Shown: piece by piece, positions 1 to 10,899 of the stretch
How positions within the stretch are numbered: position 1 is the stretch's first letter
How the letters are laid out: the number at the start of each line of letters is the position of its first letter
Assembly (NCBI GenBank): GCA_021441665.1
Contig: JAGYYN010010033.1
Span: forward strand, 1 to 29,432
From: Euplotes cf. woodruffi 2 WChen-2021
Lineage: Eukaryota; Ciliophora; Spirotrichea; Euplotida; Euplotidae
Direction: 5' to 3'
DNA length: 29,432 nt
Notes under the pieces: generated by a model
Seen by the model: only the letters and a program-made list of their open reading frames with translations
The model's database searches: none
What the model was told of the DNA's origin: nothing
Made by a program: the position numbers and the translations under genes

Positions 1-1
1 A

Positions 2-496
2 AAAAATATAGAGAAAGCAACATCTGAGACAGCCTCGGTAAACGAGAACAAGTCAAGCTTTTGAACTCCACTTCAAAAAGTAATCGCTCGGTCGTGATCA
101 CGAGGACACCAAAAGCATTTTAGAGACAGCAGCAAAAACATCGATATTTTTAACCTGAAATCGTCAGCCAAAAAGACCGATATGATAAAGGTGAATATTC
201 CCAAGAGTAAAGTACGCGTAAAGAAGACTATCACAAATTGAGGAAGGAATCCAGCTTTTGTCTCTAAAATGAGAAAAGAACTTGAAGATGTTGTTTCTTC
301 TGATAAAGAGCATCATTCAGTCTCAGATTCTAAAGCGAATCAGCATAACTCAAAGATCAGTATTGCTGATAAGGACTTTGACAAGTTCCAAAACTTAAGC
401 ATGTTTAGTGAAAATAAACAGCTGTTAGAGTATTCATCGAGGAACAACCAGACTGACTTTTCTGATAACACGACAGGCGACGTGAAGCATTACTAA
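2..496 (+). CDS. 3' end of an unrecognised protein gene (5' part outside window)
   Basis: With TGA read as Cys, one frame is open from base 2 to a TAA at 494-496, giving 164 residues of the C-terminal part. It crosses TGA codons at 62-64, 95-97 and about 239-241. The protein is hydrophilic and rich in Ser, Lys, Asn and Asp, with basic stretches such as SKVRVKKT followed by an acidic, Ser-rich tail. I see no known domain, membrane segment or signal peptide. An ATG at 269 lies inside the frame but the open frame upstream has the same composition, so it is unlikely to be the start. The next gene begins 121 bp downstream on the same strand, with no clear breakage motif between them. Confidence 0.7.
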
Positions 497-617
497 ATCG
501 AGTCACGAATAGAAATTACCATCGTATTTATCAATTTTATGGAGTTCGCTGTCGTCATCACTCACTGATGCAATTAGAAATAGAATATTAAATAGCCAAA
601 ATTAAATTAAATCAATT

Positions 618-2624
618 ATGGAGCGATTTGAATATACTCCTAGTTCGACTATCGGCGGAAGAGACTTCCTCCAACTTATCGATGAAATCGAGATCGAGCA
701 GCGCAGCGATGGCTTCCTCTGGACCAATGAGTACACAAACAAAATGATAGATACAATTGACAAGCTGCAGACGGAGATTAGCTGCTTTCGGTCTTCAAGT
801 GGTTTCGAGAACTCGTACTATTCAGCGCCAAATGTCGAAAACGAAGATCTGTTGTCTGAAAACGACGAACTGCGTAGCCAAATAATCGAAGTCGAGTCTG
901 TCGTCAACACCATTCCCGGCTTTGAAGACTTCTTCAGAACGAAAGAGGAGATTGAGCTCGAGTACGACGGATTTAAAACCGAACGAGAAAAAGAAATCAA
1001 CCAGCTCAAGGAGATTATTAGAGAACGAGAATTTAAACTTGTAAAATTGCAAAGGGAAAGCGATGCTCTTAAAAGTACTACTAAAAGCTCGAACTTTGGA
1101 GTCTATGATTATAACGAAATCAAAAAGCAAGTCGACGACCTTGAAAAACAGCTTGACACTGAAAAATAAAGAAAGTGAAGGCATTTTAAAAGAACAAAAC
1201 AAAGCTCTTGAGGATTTCAAATAAAGAAGCCGAAGATTCAAAGGACTTTGGCGGGAAAATGAGGATGCGGATTCGAGAACTCGAAGCTGAATTACAAGAT
1301 AGTTTAGATAAACTTGAGCTCATGCAAAGAGGAATTGATCCTAATAAAAAGCAAATCACAGTCAGGAAGAAAAACTTCTCTCCTGCTGTGAATAATAGTC
1401 TGACAAGAAAATCAAACCCAAGAAGGAACAATTTAAGTAGTAACAAAAGAGTGTCAAGTCTTCCAAACAATCGTAAAGCTCCTTCTTATACAAGACCAAC
1501 TCGTCAACCAGTGAACAGACACCAGACAACCAGTCGAAGTCCCGCAGCAAGACTGGGAGGATACGGATATAAAAAGCCAGGAAATGTTTCTGGGAGCAAC
1601 GGGCCAAGAAGTAACTCAGGTTCAAAGAAAAGGAGCACAACAAAACCGCAGTTATCTGGTGTTTTTGGAAGACTATATCAATCGAAGCAAAGAGACTCAG
1701 CGCTGAGGACAAATCAAAACAAGGTATCTCCTGGATACAGACAAGGTGGATACAAAAGATCTCCAGCTACAAGAACTCAAAATCAACCAGCCGGGTCTCA
1801 AGGGGTAAAGAGAAGTTCACCAGGGACAAGAGCAACGACTAATTTCCAAGTATCAAGTCGGCTTTATCCTGGACCTGGAGGTCGAAGCAAAGATTCGTCA
1901 AATTCAAGGTCGAAAAGAGATGATCCAAAGACAAATAGTTCACGAGTATATGGCAATGTAAAGAATACCTCAAAAGAGAGATCGAATTCATATGGAAGGG
2001 TCCCAAGGCCGTTCCAGAGGTCTGGATCGAAGAATAGATCAACATCAAAAGATAGGGCTAAACCTCCAGCTTCATCCAGTGGAGTTTTTGATCGACTATA
2101 TGGCGGGAATTCAGGCTCAAAGCAGCTACAAGGATCAGGAGCTAGTGTTAAAGAAACCAGAGCTAAGCCGCAAAGACCTCCTGCAAAGCCGTCGATGAAC
2201 AACTTTATGGATGCAAAAGATAAAAGCAATTTAGATATTATCAACGAGAGTATTGGGGAAGAGTCTAAAATGCAAAGCTCTTATAAGCCACGCAGAGAAA
2301 ATAATAGGGACTATCCAAACAGCTATTCAAAACAGAACAGAGTTGAAGATACTCCAGTTTCAAATTCTGACTCAGCTCGTGACCGAATGCAAGCAAATTT
2401 AAAAGCAGCTAATACTTCAATGGAACGAAGACTCGCAGCAAAAGAAAATTTAGGTAACAAATGATTTTAACTTGTTTGTAGAGAAAAGAAACTCAAATAT
2501 CATTCAAAAAGAGCTGGTACGCTCAAAAGAACCTGTGAAGACTTATTCAGGAGCTTCGACAGGTGATTTAAATGAAAGATTCAGCAGAATTGATGCTTTA
2601 CTGAAGAAAGGTATTTCAAGCTAA
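618..2624 (+). CDS. Coiled-coil protein with basic FxRLY-motif tail; two +1 frameshifts
   Basis: Predicted 658 aa. The frame opens at ATG 618 and meets AAA-TAA at 1164-1169. Skipping one base leads to 18 more coiled-coil codons and a second AAA-TAA at 1219-1224; skipping another enters the long third frame. A 28-nt intron (2454-2481, GT...TAG) then leads to a terminal exon ending in TAA at 2622-2624. The arithmetic is exact: 2007 minus 28 minus 2 equals 659 codons. Residues 1 to about 250 are charged heptad-like coiled coil. The rest is Arg/Ser/Lys/Gly/Pro-rich and probably disordered. It contains repeated short motifs GVFGRLYQ (about 347), SSRLYPGP (about 413) and GVFDRLYGG (about 488), which recall the FxRLY-type motifs of some ciliate cytoskeletal proteins. 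A microtubule or cortical role is only a guess. Confidence 0.88.
1164..1169 (+). other. +1 frameshift site AAA-TAA (first in the coiled-coil gene)
   Basis: AAA-TAA lies in frame and is followed by A. Reading after skipping the T gives the coiled-coil run KESEGILKEQNKALEDFK. This matches the known Euplotes slippery motif AAA-TAR. Confidence 0.88.
1219..1224 (+). other. +1 frameshift site AAA-TAA (second in the coiled-coil gene)
   Basis: Only 55 nt after the first site. The in-frame AAA-TAA leads by +1 into the frame that stays open for more than 1.2 kb. Confidence 0.88.
2454..2481 (+). other. 28-nt intron
   Basis: GTAACA...TTTGTAG. Removal joins KENL to EKRNSN in frame and removes a TAA. Typical short Euplotes intron. 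Confidence 0.8.
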
Positions 2625-2633
2625 TAAGTTTAA

Positions 2634-2777
2634 TTCAATCTTAATAACAAATAAACTATCAAAATTATTTAATTTAGTTTTTACCATCTTAATTTTTACG
2701 AAATTTAAAAAATACCATTTATCAATTTTAAATATATCATCATTATTCTTGAGTCAACACTAATAATAAATATTGAA
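2634..2777. promoter_or_regulatory. Inward-facing E-Cbs-like pair between convergent genes
   Basis: TTCAAT at 2634-2639 (ATTGAA on the minus strand, reading into the gene ending at 2624) and ATTGAA at 2772-2777 (reading toward the minus gene ending at 2891). The core matches the E. crassus chromosome breakage consensus HATTGAAAHH. The 266-bp junction is otherwise AT-rich and non-coding. Confidence 0.5.
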
Positions 2778-2890
2778 TTGAGTCAAGTTGATAATCTCTA
2801 TCTGTTAAGCTAACTCAATCTAAATCTCAAATTGTTTATAAATAACTAATTACCCATTTTGCCTAATTTAACTGTTTAGTTGAATATTTA

Positions 2891-5800
2891 TTAAGAACTA
2901 ATAATACGATGCTTCGAAGCAGATATTTGTCTTGGCATATTCAAGTTGTTCTCCTTTACTCCCTGCTTTCTGTCGTAGTTTGCATTCCGTGGCTTTTCTA
3001 AGATCTCCTCAAGCTTGGTGAAGTGAACCAGCCTTTCCTGGCTCTTCCGGTCTAGCAGCTTTCCGAATACTGCGTGGCTATTCGACCTTTCTCTGTCTGA
3101 AGGGGAATACAACTCTGTATTTTGGTCTTTATTCAGCCATTTTGAAAGAACGAAGTCTGAGAAGCTTTCTGAGTTCCTGTTGCTGATTCCTAAAACGGCA
3201 AATTTAAATTAGCAAGTGACAGAGGCAAATTTACTTACCTTTATTTGATATTTTCGACATAAAGTTTTTATGAATGCTATTGTCATGTATCGACCTGTCA
3301 CCCAGCTGAGACCCGTTGTTGTCGTAGCTAATCGTCTGGTTTTTAATATCGATAATTGCGTTGCAAAGGTTCTGCTTGATCTCCTCGAATTTGTCAATTT
3401 CGTTTAGTAAAAACTGCGACAGCTTGAGTGCCTTTTTTAAATTCTTTTTGGTCTTTTGGTGACTTTGCTTTTCTTTGAAGTACAGGTCAAGCATCTCTGC
3501 AGTTCGGTCTTGGTATGCGTGAGAGAAGTTTCTACTTTTGTCAAACTTTGGGTCTGAACCTGAGACTGTTGCGTAGCTTTGCTTTCTGTCGCCTTTTTAT
3601 AAGATTTAATTTCAAAGAATAACGTTTAAAATCTAAATTTAACTTTATAAATTAAGTTAGTGCAAGTTGAGTTGAAATAATATTGTAATTTTACTTAATT
3701 AAAAATTCACTGCAAAATTTTAATGCAACTACATAAATAAAAATGTATTTTAATATTATTTAAAAGTATGATAAACAATAATTTTTGTCAAGCATATTTT
3801 TGATGATTTAAATCAAAATAAAACCAAACCAAAAAACTTCAATTATAAATAATTTTTAGTATTTGTTTCACATTTCAAATCTGGATAAATTAAAATATCA
3901 GATTTAGCATTTGGCAATTAACTAAAAATAAATAAAACTGTTGTAATTTATACAATTCAGCGATTAAATATTAAACTTAAATAAAACTGCTGTGACTGTC
4001 TATTTTAGTCTAAAATAATAGGATTGCTTACCGATCTCATTGGAGTAGTTAAACTTGTAAATGCTCGGAGTCTGACTTTTAATTTCGTTAATTTTCAGCT
4101 CAGACCTGCACTTATTAAGAGCAGTGCTGAGACAAGAAGTCTTGCTTGTCAGCTGGTTCGTCATTCGCGCTGATAACTTCTCATCACTACCGAATAAAGG
4201 CTTCGTCATATTGAAGATCCTCGACTCATTGCTGGTGAAGTCGGGTTTATCAACGAAGATCAGCGGGATTGTTGTCTCCTTTGCTTCTGTTAGTAACTTC
4301 CTTCCAGCAGAAGCTTCTTTATCCTGCGTGCGGTTCAGACTTCGGCTTGTATTGTAGTTCGCTAGTTTTAAATGGTTTTTAATTAGAGGCACCATGGATC
4401 CTCGTTGGTTTTGGAAACGACCTTTACTGCTCGGCCACATCTTCGGAGTCAGATAAGTCGAGTTAAAGTCCATTACTGGATTTCTGGTCAACGGCACTTT
4501 AACTCTGTGAATTTTAGTTTTCTTTGATGATGAGTTTGTCAACAAGTTCAGTAGATTTTGAGCTAAAGAGTCTCAATTGGACATTTGATCATGTCAGAAT
4601 CTATCTGTTCTTGACCTAAGCTTATTTGTAATAAGGCTCATTTGCTTTTGGTGACGGGGATATGTTTGGATTCAATGTATCTTCGATATATGATTGCGAT
4701 GGGATCTCTACTGTCTCATCTTCAATTCCTAAATATAAATATTAATTCAAGATAATTACTGAATTCTGTGATTTCCTTTGAATCGCTTCAAATCTTCAAG
4801 GTATCTTCAAAGTTCTGCTTTGTGTAGTCAAACACAGTATTTTTAACAGAATTCGAGGTATTTTCGTATAATTCATAAATATTATTAGAAGAAGGTTTTC
4901 AAAATGTAGCTTCTGGTAAATATTCAGAAATTTCTGATTTATTGACAAAAACTTCTTCATTTTCAAGTCCGCCTATATAATTGTACTTCGGTTTGTATAT
5001 TTTTGAGATCAAATGCTGACTATTGTCACTTTGAAGTTCAATAGAATTTATTATTTTGCTTTCTGCATGCAGTGTTGTCTGATCGCTGTCTTTTGGAGTA
5101 TTCATTTGTTTGATTATGCTGTTGACATCTATAAACTATCATTTTGCATTGTTAGCAGTAAACCATCACTACCAATAGTTTTGCGAATCGGCAGAACATT
5201 GTTTCCTTCATAAAATTCACTGATCTTTCTGCGTTCAGATCCTTCAGGATGTTTCTTGTGTACTTTCACCTTGCAGGCTTTAATTTCTCGGTTTACCAGA
5301 CCACTGACGTTTTCTTTATTTTCGATTATTTTAGATTTATTCGCTTCATTTATCATGATTAAATTCTTGATCTGTGACTGCTGTTTATTTCTCAGTGAAC
5401 TCACTCGATGAGTTCACTGAGTTCGAGTATCTCCTGCTGCTTGCAGAACTTTGCACTGACGGTGGATTATGCATTCTATGAAAGACGATGTGTTCGCTCT
5501 TGCCTGAGCTAAAGTTCGACTCAGCATGAAAGTCCTTCGCCATTTGGTTGGACTTAACCGTGCCTCTCAACGTCGTGTGCTCAGATTCGGTATCTGTCAT
5601 TCCTTTCGTTAAGAACGGAGTATCCAGCATGCCTTGCTTGCTGTCAAGCATCAGTCTTGTATTTGGAGTTGCTGCTGTTGGAGTTAAAATCCGCACTTAC
5701 CATTGTTCTCAATATCTGAGTTGGAATCGTCGGAGATGTTGAATACATTATCGTCATCAACTTTGTCTTCTTCACTGTCCTCGATGTTCATTTGCTTGTA

Positions 5801-6433
5801 GTTTAGCTTCGATTGGATCCTGCATTCATTTATATCGTGTCTTAGCTTATTTTGGTATTTTCGAATTCGCTATTAAATTATTACACAATGATTAAATTAC
5901 AATTTTTAATCATTTTTATCTGTGGGTGTGATCTTTGAGACTTTGCTGCTGCATTGGAGTTGTCAGAGTAACTTTTAGAAGAACTTGAATAATTCGGGGA
6001 AAACTTCGAATGGCTCCGCCCGTTTAGAGTAAGCGGCTGCTGTCGAGATGAACTTGTCCTTGCATCATTTGCATCTCCATCTGCGAGGTTTTTAAGACCG
6101 AGTTTATTTGTTCTTTTGTTTAAGACAGATTTAGTGACTTCAGACCGCTTTTTATCTTTGATTAGCTGCTCAATGATCTTTTCGTGCTTTTTCTTCAACA
6201 GCCACTGATTAATGCCTTTGTTTGCTAATTAAAATATTGTGATTGTGCAAAATTAAGAAAAGATAGGAATGAATACGGTTATAAATACCTGTAAAATTTG
6301 CTGGTTTCTTCGTACTCTCTCGCTTTTTTGAATCAGCCTTGCTTTTAGCTTTCTTTGCAACTTCTTTGTCTGTACTTGCTTTTTTGCTGAGAAACACTGG
6401 ATGTGGAATATTTTTGTGGGAAATCGATTCCAT
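2891..6433 (-). CDS. Large unrecognised protein, eight exons and three +1 frameshifts
   Basis: Predicted 951 aa. Start ATG is at 6433-6431 and stop TAA at 2893-2891. Introns are at 6225-6288, 5870-5900, 5675-5700, 5129-5172, 4729-4759, 3593-4031 and 3190-3238. The fourth could instead begin at 5163. +1 sites (AAA-TAA) lie at 5852-5847, 5390-5385 and 4627-4622. Removing all seven introns and three bases leaves exactly 952 codons. Two TGA codons at about 4901 and 4790 are read as Cys. The product is hydrophilic and Ser/Asn/Lys-rich with Lys-rich helical stretches (KEKQSHQKTKKNLKKALKL near the C-terminal third) and short motifs such as TGIYNR-type and HAVFGKLLDR. No enzyme domain or membrane segment is visible. 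It is divergent from the next gene, with 91 bp between the two ATGs. Confidence 0.85.
3190..3238 (-). other. 49-nt intron
   Basis: GTAAGT...GTTTTAG on the minus strand. It joins ISNKG to ISNRNS in frame; reading on would meet TAA at once. Confidence 0.85.
3593..4031 (-). other. 439-nt AT-rich interruption, intron probably containing an IES
   Basis: The flanking exons are both open and join in phase (…SNEI then GDRKQS), so this interval is not in the mature message. It starts GTAAGC and ends AAAAAG. It is roughly ten times longer than most introns here and very AT-rich, with many TA dinucleotides. The unusual length and acceptor suggest an IES inside or next to a short intron; the exact TA boundaries cannot be fixed from sequence alone. 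Confidence 0.5.
4622..4627 (-). other. +1 frameshift site AAA-TAA
   Basis: On the minus strand TAC-AAA-TAA-G; the +1 frame continues KLRSRTDRF and stays open for about 590 nt. Confidence 0.85.
5385..5390 (-). other. +1 frameshift site AAA-TAA
   Basis: On the minus strand GAG-AAA-TAA-A; the +1 frame continues KQQSQIKNLIM and is open to the next intron. Confidence 0.88.
5847..5852 (-). other. +1 frameshift site AAA-TAA
   Basis: On the minus strand CCA-AAA-TAA-G, within a short exon between the introns at 5870-5900 and 5675-5700; +1 gives KLRHDINECRIQSKL. Confidence 0.82.
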
Positions 6434-6434
6434 T

Positions 6435-6512
6435 TTCAAAATTTAAATTATATCGTCAAGCTATTAAATAGTCTGACGTGAAGAGTGGAAATTTATTATG
6501 TTTGTTTTTGAA
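6435..6512. promoter_or_regulatory. Divergent promoter region with core TTGAA motifs
   Basis: The 91-bp spacer between the ATGs at 6433 (-) and 6525 (+) carries TTCAAA at 6435-6440 and TTGAA at 6508-6512. Each reads toward its adjacent gene. Only the TTGAA core of the E-Cbs consensus is matched. Confidence 0.3.
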
Positions 6513-6524
6513 ATAAAGAATAAA

Positions 6525-8426
6525 ATGGATTTAAATTCAACAGAAAGGATGAATACTTCAATGTACAGCGTCAAATACTGAGGAATCGTTGATGGAACCA
6601 TGGGAATTTTAAGTAGAAAAGTGAAGTACTCTGAAAACAGCCAGTTTAAAAACCAGATTAACGTGAAGCCAACGCAGAAGTAATCCTCATTTTAACTTAT
6701 CAATCTTAGGTTCCAAAAAGTATTTTCAATTACAAGGCCAGTTCTCGATAAAAATCACCATAAAAGAGATGAAATATGTCAAATGAGTCATGATTTTCCA
6801 ATGAGTCCAAATGGCTTTGCGACTAGGAAAATAAGGTCAAGCAAAGGTAACAATCAAATTTACTCAAACGAGACCTGCTACAAATAACTCACCATTCAAA
6901 GATACAATTAACGAAGAAGGTAATATAATTTGCAATTAAATAGTCTAAATGCAAATAGACGATTCAAAAATAATAAACATTCACCGAAATGTTAACAGGT
7001 CAAATCAAGCAAGGTCAAGTCATTCTCAAAGACGAAGCAATTTAATTCTAAAGCAATCAGTAATGAAAAGAGTCGATCAGCTAAATAACAACCAAGAAGA
7101 CGGCGGTTGACACAACGTCAATCAAAGTGCGAATAACTCAGATTTATTTCAGAGTCACATCATCGGCTCTGGCAAGCAATTTAGTGCGAATATCCATATA
7201 ATCAAAAGCCAAGTGAACGAGAGGGTGATCCGTCGCAATCGAGAAAACATGTCGGACAGCGACAATCAAAATATGACCTTAGAGAGTCCGATTCAGTACA
7301 ACCGCGATGAAACTCCGAGTAAAAAGACACCGACTGTCGATATAAAGATTTTATCAAAGCCAGATGTCGAATCTTTAGCTTCTGAAGAAAGACAACATGT
7401 AAGTTGCCTTGGGTTAGCTTTAGATGGACAATATCAAGAGCAAAGTATCTGGGATTCCTTTCCCAGAGAAATACAATAAGTAAGTTGGTGAATGACTACG
7501 ACATCGTTAATAAATATTTATCTTTGCATTTTGCTTGGATAAAATAAGCGTAATGATATAGATATTACATCACAAAGTACTCTTTGCCGAAAGGACTTAA
7601 TGCAATAAAATAACTTTAAAAAGGAGAAGCACAGCTGCATTGTCAACCCAAAGTACATAGAAAATCGATTAGTCGAGAGCACAATGCACAAGCGCAATAA
7701 TTCTAAGTAATTTTATGTATGATGCTGTATAGCTCACTGCAACGCATGAGTATGTCACAAGATAGAGTCGTATTCGAGAATGGCTGTAAGTAGTGTTTTT
7801 ACATTACTTTAATTTGTTTTGTCTTTACTTGAAAAGAGATAAAATAAATATGTCGGATTTTAGTTAGCAATCCAAAACCTTCAAAAATATGGCGTCTCAA
7901 GACAAAAAATAAAAATAAGAGACTAGAAGGGTTTAGAGGATTCAAGCTTAAGTCGTGGAATAGAACTGACTACCGCAATATGATGATCAAAACTCGAAGT
8001 CAACAGCGAAGCAACTATACTTCAAGCAATAAGACTAGACCAAGAATAAAGTCAAGGAAAAACTCAAAGCGTTGAAGAAATGATATCAAAAGTGCAAATA
8101 TGCTTGAATCTAATTTTAGATCTATTAATGAAAATCCCAGCGATAATGAAGAAGAAAAACTTGAAAATAAATACCAGCTTGAACTAATGAGTTTAGACGG
8201 CAAAAAACACGTATTAAATATTGTCGATAGCAACAACTTAAATTTTCCAAATATTCAAGAATGCAAATTCCCAAATGCTTTAAACTCTGAGTCAACTATT
8301 TTTCAGCCGACACAGAAGAATTTTAACAATTTATCGTATCAGATGGCATCAAAGAAGTCAGGAGATTCGCATTTTGTGATTGACTCACCGATAAAAGACC
8401 CTCGCTATTTTTTAAAGCATCATTAA
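6525..8426 (+). CDS. Unrecognised 539-aa basic protein, six introns and two +1 frameshifts
   Basis: ATG at 6525 and TAA at 8424-8426. Introns: 6680-6709, 6920-6958, 7399-7423, 7480-7561, 7707-7732 and 7786-7863. AAA-TAA shifts at 6882-6887 and 7608-7613. The coding length works out to exactly 540 codons. The first shift has an alternative: a 55-nt intron 6847-6901 also restores the same frame. TGA codons at three places are read as Cys (KYCGIVDG, GGCHNV, KRCRND). The protein is Ser/Asn/Arg/Lys-rich, strongly basic in the middle (about residues 390-440) and more acidic after that. No domain is recognised. It converges on the proteasome gene, 76 bp between stop codons. Confidence 0.83.
6882..6887 (+). 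other. +1 frameshift site AAA-TAA (or inside a 55-nt intron)
   Basis: TAC-AAA-TAA-C; +1 continues NSPFKDTINEE. An intron 6847-6901 ending CAAAG would give the same downstream frame, so this site is less certain than the others. Confidence 0.6.
7608..7613 (+). other. +1 frameshift site AAA-TAA
   Basis: ATA-AAA-TAA-C; +1 continues NFKKEKHSCIVNPKYIENR up to the next intron. The unshifted frame has a second TAA two codons later. Confidence 0.85.
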
Positions 8427-8432
8427 GTTATT

Positions 8433-8485
8433 TTCAATAGGAAGTCGATTTCTGTAAATTTAGTTAATTTATAATAATTATTGAA
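8433..8485. promoter_or_regulatory. Inward-facing E-Cbs-like pair between convergent genes
   Basis: TTCAAT at 8433-8438 (minus-strand TATTGAAAAT, a full match to HATTGAAAHH) lies 7 nt after one stop codon. ATTGAA at 8480-8485 lies 18 nt before the other. Both read into the adjacent gene. Confidence 0.55.
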
Positions 8486-8502
8486 TGATTGATTCTACCA
8501 AA

Positions 8503-9234
8503 TTATGCATCTTGCATCTCTACATCTGCTCCTGCACTTAAGTACTTAGCAATATCTTCGCTTGAGACTTTGCTGAAGGGTGTGCCCTTTCCGATTACTC
8601 CAATACTCACATTATCAGTAGTTAATTCGATTTCTTGTGAGCTAGCTTTCAGCGCAGCGACTCCGTGTTTAATTAACTCCTCGAGACTGCTGTTTGCAAA
8701 TCTGTCAAAGTTTTTCTCTAAATAAGTCTTTGCGCTTTGAGATCTCGATCCGATGGCCATTGCGTAATATTCAAAGTACTCGCCGGATGGAAGGGTCTCG
8801 TACAAGTGAGTTCCAGAGGAGTCGTAGCCTCCGCAAAGGATTCCAACTCCGTATGGTCTTTTTCCGCTGCTGCAGGTTTTGTGCTGACTTTTCTCTCCAA
8901 CTTTAGCAACGAGTCTTGCAATTGGATGCGGGCTATCGTGCACGTACCAGTAATTCAGGCATTCAGTCCTCATATATTTACAAAGATTTCTTGCGTCAGC
9001 AAGTAATCCTGAAATAGCGATGCCGATATGCTCATCGACTTCAAAGATTTTCTCTTGATGAGATGAGAAATCGTCTGGATTTCTCATTAAAGAGACAAGA
9101 ACAACATGATCTTTCGATTTGAGGCCAAGACTCATCATTCCTTGTTTAACAGCTTCTTTAGCATACTCGACTTGGAGGATCTTTCCCTTTGGATTCCACG
9201 TTACTCAGTCAATATCATATTGATTTCTGAACAT
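8503..9234 (-). CDS. PSMA1: Proteasome 20S core subunit alpha-6 (PSMA1 type)
   Basis: 243 aa, a single uninterrupted exon, start ATG 9234-9232, stop TAA. The N-terminus MFRNQYDIDCVTWNPKGK and the segments ILQVEYAKEAVKQG, GLLADARNLCKYMR and GSRSQSAKTYLEKNF match the alpha-type subunit signature of PSMA1/alpha-6. Length is close to the usual 240-265 aa. Known role: a structural ring subunit of the 20S proteasome, controlling substrate entry and lacking its own protease site. Residue 10 is coded by TGA; the human protein has Val there and both share Trp13, coded TGG here. So TGA is sense and Cys fits better than Trp. The tail ends in a short acidic stretch. Confidence 0.96.
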
Positions 9235-9259
9235 CTTCTTTATTATTTAAATTTTGCTA

Positions 9260-9384
9260 TTCAATATAATTATCAATATTATCCAGATCTGAGTTTCAAA
9301 TGAATAAAATTCAGCTATTTGTAATTTCAGCCAAATGAGCTTGTTATTTTTACATCCTGCAATATGCTTATTTGAAAAATTGAA
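9260..9384. promoter_or_regulatory. Inward-facing E-Cbs-like pair between tandem minus genes
   Basis: TTCAAT at 9260-9265, 26 nt upstream of the PSMA1 start, and ATTGAA at 9379-9384 (AATTGAAATA, a full consensus match), 34 nt beyond the stop of the next gene. Each reads toward its gene. Confidence 0.55.
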
Positions 9385-9417
9385 ATATACGCATTGTGTT
9401 TAAATTTACCACAACAA

Positions 9418-10794
9418 CTACAAATCTTGGAGCTTGTGGAGGAGATCATTAGTAAGCTCAGTTGAAACTAGTAAATCTTGCTGTTCTTTCTCGATATTTA
9501 AAGTTTCACTCAACATCATAATCGACTTTCGAACGAGATCCTTTTCGATCTCTTCTCGCTGCCGATTTTTAATTGCAAATAAACTGCTGTTGTTGCTGTT
9601 CATTATATTTCTTACTATCGCTTTTGCGCGTCTTCTCACTGCGTGATTTACATATTTATTAGGTGAATTATTGATCGATAAAGAGCCTAAGTTATTATTA
9701 AAATGTTATGGTTACGACTGAAAATCAGTTATTACTTACTATTGATTCGCTTCGATATCAGCTGACCTGGCTCCTTCAACGTCATCTGTCTTAGCTTAAA
9801 CGAATGAGAATCCATATGCTTGTCACTACTGATTTTATTACTGCCTAATATCGGACTAATTCTATCATACAGCTCGAATTTTGGAAATCCAACAGTCTCG
9901 TATTTATGATAAGCAAAGTTATTTCTTCAGAGGACTAAGGTACCCATTTTTATCTTCAAAAAACTGACTTTTATGTACTGATTTTTCATTATTGTAGCTT
10001 TTTAAAGGATTTTCATAATTAGCGTCACTTTTAGATCAATTTACACTATCTTCCAACTGACTGTCGATTTGCTTGTTCCTATACTGATTTATGTAAAATA
10101 GCTGTAATTTACTAAATATAAAATATTATCATTTAGTTAGATTCTGTAATAAATATCGAGTTGGTGATTTAATAAATACTCAAGTATTACTGACTCTTCA
10201 GGATACTCTTTTATATTGATTTCGATGTCTTCAACCATTTCTCAGATCTCTTTGATGCGTGATTGCATTATCGGCGAGTTCCCCCATTCGTGATTGATTT
10301 TATTAAGCCCTGCTTTGATAATCTCTCTGTAATTTGGATATTCCTCTGTTTTAAACTTATTTGTAAGCCAGCTTCATTAGTGGAGTTGCACCTTTGTCAA
10401 TGTATAGAGTGTAGACATAAGCAAGCTTTGTAAACATGTCTTTTACTACATCTTCGTTTAAATTGTAAAATGGGGCAACTACATCTGATGTGTCTGACTG
10501 ATCACTAAAACTGTCATTAAAACAGCAATTTATTAATTGATTTAGAGGAATTGAAAAACTGTAAAATTGATTTTTAAATCATCGTCTCGTGAATTACCTT
10601 AAAATATGTTGAGTAGTCTCCTTAGGTGCTTCTTCGATGATACTGTTATTCCAAACTTCTCTCGGCTTTATTTTAAAAGACTTATGCTTGCACTTATACT
10701 TAATAATCCAAATTCAGCCAAGAATAAATGGTAAAGTGCAAATGCAGTTGATTATTACAGAAATTATAAGAATCAAAGTAACGATGTCGAGCAT
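9418..10794 (-). CDS. Membrane-anchored protein of unknown function, two +1 frameshifts
   Basis: Predicted 404 aa. ATG at 10794-10792, stop TAG at 9420-9418. Introns: 10559-10597, 10112-10179 and 9687-9739. AAA-TAA shifts at 10362-10357 and 9924-9919. The sum is exactly 405 codons. Residues 1 to about 34 form a very hydrophobic segment (starting MLDIVTLILIISVII) followed by KYKCKHK, so it looks like a signal anchor with the remainder on one side of a membrane. A helical, charged middle follows (for example FTKLAYVYTLYIDKG and KEICEMVEDIEINIKEYP), then a polar region and an amphipathic C-terminus. No family is recognised. It is divergent from the surface-protein gene that follows. Confidence 0.82.
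9919..9924 (-). other. +1 frameshift site AAA-TAA
   Basis: Minus strand AAG-AAA-TAA-C; +1 continues NFAYHKYETVGFPKFELYD. Confidence 0.85.
10357..10362 (-). other. +1 frameshift site AAA-TAA
   Basis: Minus strand TAC-AAA-TAA-G; +1 continues KFKTEEYPNYREIIKAGLN. Confidence 0.87.
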
Positions 10795-10899
10795 AATTAA
10801 ATATACAGTTGCTCAATTTATTTTAACAAATTAAGCTAAAAAATATTATTATATCTATTAAAAATTTAAATATTTTTAAATGCTTTGAGATTAAGAGAA

